Program-made: the position numbers and the translations under genes | Assembly: GCA_030638985.1 (NCBI GenBank) | Contig: DAOWDO010000056.1 | Span: forward strand, 1-6,062 | Length of the DNA stretch: 6,062 bases | DNA from: Dehalococcoidia bacterium | Lineage (GTDB): Bacteria; Chloroflexota; Dehalococcoidia; Dehalococcoidales; DAOWLH01 | Direction of reading: 5' to 3' | In this document: one piece after another, positions 4,821 to 6,062 of the stretch | How the letters are laid out: every line of letters begins with the position of its first letter | Position numbering within the stretch: position 1 is the first letter of the stretch | The notes under the pieces: generated by a model | What the model was told of the DNA's origin: nothing | Databases searched by the model: none | What the model saw: only the letters and a program-made list of their open reading frames with translations

Positions 4821-6062
4821 GTCGTCTTGCTGCTGCGTGTAAACAGGGTGATAAAGGCCAGCAGGAGCGCCCACAGAAAGACGACGAGGATAAAGGTTAT
4901 CCCGGCGATATAGATACCCGGCGGTGCTCCCATCTGAAATAGAATCAGCGCTTCATACAGGTTATATCCGTACAGCGTCCGTACTACCAGATAGCCAGCC
5001 AGGGCAAACAGGATAAAAATTGCCAGAGGCATCATATGGAGCGCCGTCTGCCAGGCTGGCAGCATGGCACTCGCCTGAGAGGAACCAATGAAATGCCGTT
5101 TTTTATTCCTGAACTGGCGCCAGGCATGCCAGCCGTAACCGACCGCACCCAGCGTCAGTAAAATCGTAAAGCTTATTGCGCCGGTGGCTATGTTGTCAAC
5201 GGCTTCCCAGTGTGCCCACCAGGGGATATTTCCCATATTCAATTCCAGTCCCAGAATAATGCTGGCTACTCTTGGAGCGATGTTATGGCCGACGGTGGTT
5301 GCCTGACTGTTGGTCAATACCACAACGCCGAACTGCTGCCCGGGAACGAGGAGCATATCACTCAGGAAGTTGGGGGTGTCACCACCGTGCCAGATTACCG
5401 GTGTAAGGTCAGGCCCCTGCTTTATATAGAAGCCCATGCCGTAGCTTAAAACCTGGTTATTCTCTTCAAAGTTGGCCGCCGGGTCTTGCATCTCCTCAAT
5501 GATGGCTGCCGGGAAGATTTGTCTCTGGTCCATGTCTCCTTTATTTAGAAGCATGGTGAGCCAGAGGACCATGTCCTCGGCACTGGACATCACCCAGCCG
5601 GCGGGCGAGGCGCTTCTGAAATAGGGGATGTTGCGGGCAACTACCTGGCCAAACATGGGTTGGTGGCCATCAGCCCGTTCCAATTTGGCTGCTTCCTCGG
5701 GATAGAGGGTGGTGCTGGTCATCCCCATCGGCGTGAAGACTTTTTGCTGCGTGTAGTCTTCAAAAGTAGTCCCCGATACTCTCTCCACCAGTGCCCCCAG
5801 GATAGCGTAGTTCATGTTGGCGTATTCAAATGATAAACCCGGCTCCCGGTTTAAATGTAGACGGTTTACCGAAGCTAGCAGCTTCTCCATGGCATCGCTG
5901 CCCTGATAATAGATTAGAGGCTCGGAGAATGCACCAGGCAAACCGCTGGTCTGGTTTAGTAGCTGGCGCACGGTGATTTGTGATGCTCGTGGGTCGTCTG
6001 GCTGGAAGTCAGCCAGGTACTGTTGCACGCTGGTATCCAGGTCAATCAGGCCTTCGTCAGCC
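4817..6062 (-). CDS. Membrane-anchored class C beta-lactamase-like serine hydrolase (N-terminus off the right edge)
   Basis: A PF00144-type serine hydrolase or penicillin-recognising protein. The frame runs open to the window edge and reads ADEGLIDLDTSVQQYL before the GTG at 6028, which is an internal valine rather than a start. The catalytic SxxK motif should lie beyond the edge. Visible are QLLNQTSGLPG (near 5960), the YxN catalytic motif in FEYANMNYAILG (Tyr codon 5824-5822) and WHGGDTPNF (near 5386), the HxG counterpart of the lactamase KTG motif. After the hydrolase domain come about 140 residues with three predicted membrane helices, near 5190-5120, 5040-4970 and 4915-4835, ending in a short polar tail (RSSKTT). 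The catalytic domain therefore probably faces outside the membrane. Substrates in this family range from peptidoglycan peptides to esters and D-amino acid peptides, so none is assigned. Its TAG overlaps the stop of the convergent flavoprotein gene. Confidence 0.85.
   Translation of the reverse strand, partial: ADEGLIDLDTSVQQYLADFQPDDPRASQITVRQLLNQTSGLPGAFSEPLIYYQGSDAMEKLLASVNRLHLNREPGLSFEYANMNYAILGALVERVSGTTFEDYTQQKVFTPMGMTSTTLYPEEAAKLERADGHQPMFGQVVARNIPYFRSASPAGWVMSSAEDMVLWLTMLLNKGDMDQRQIFPAAIIEEMQDPAANFEENNQVLSYGMGFYIKQGPDLTPVIWHGGDTPNFLSDMLLVPGQQFGVVVLTNSQATTVGHNIAPRVASIILGLELNMGNIPWWAHWEAVDNIATGAISFTILLTLGAVGYGWHAWRQFRNKKRHFIGSSQASAMLPAWQTALHMMPLAIFILFALAGYLVVRTLYGYNLYEALILFQMGAPPGIYIAGITFILVVFLWALLLAFITLFTRSSKTT

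Noticed and set aside
4817..6028. GTG at 6028 as the start of the serine hydrolase
   Set aside because: The frame continues upstream with family-like sequence (EGLIDLDTSV), and the essential SxxK has not yet appeared, so the gene is cut by the window edge.

Overview
This is a bacterial chromosomal window of moderate GC content, lower in the middle. The presence of YajC, MiaB, YbeY and NadB, the Shine-Dalgarno sites and a tRNA with encoded CCA all fit bacteria. The phylum cannot be fixed from the sequence. An anaerobic lineage such as Chloroflexota/Dehalococcoidia is a guess, prompted by an Isf-type iron-sulfur flavoprotein.

Layout. The left two thirds is one minus-strand train, read from right to left: tRNA-Ser(GCU), a 38-codon stump of a DNA methyltransferase, a complete DpnI-type restriction endonuclease, a 63-codon unknown ORF, miaB, yajC and nadB (running off the left edge). 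Spacing is very tight: 14 bp from tRNA to stump, an ATGA overlap from stump to dpnI, one base from dpnI to the small ORF, and a TAATG overlap from miaB to yajC. To the right of the tRNA, ybeY and an Isf-like flavoprotein gene form a plus-strand pair that overlaps at TGATG. They leave from a compact divergent promoter region shared with the tRNA. A membrane-anchored class C beta-lactamase-like serine hydrolase enters from the right edge on the minus strand. It converges on the flavoprotein gene so closely that the two stop codons share one CTAG.

How the parts fit. The flanking genes are housekeeping: tRNA thiomethylation, Sec accessory function, NAD synthesis and rRNA/ribosome maturation. The AT-richer block at about 2489-3565, directly behind the tRNA 3' end, looks acquired. 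It holds a modification-dependent enzyme of the kind that cuts G(m6A)TC, so the host must lack GATC adenine methylation. The adjacent methyltransferase is broken exactly at its catalytic motif, and GATC is strongly depleted over the whole window (4 sites, none in the acquired block). Together these suggest a locus that changed from a modifying to a methyl-targeting state in a lineage with a long history of GATC restriction.

Other oddities are a nadB with no ATG/GTG/TTG start (apparently ATT behind a strong Shine-Dalgarno), a YajC with an extra lipoprotein-like leader, and a probably leaderless ybeY. No CRISPR array, transposase, integrase or clear terminator was seen. No stretch over 300 bases lacks a gene.
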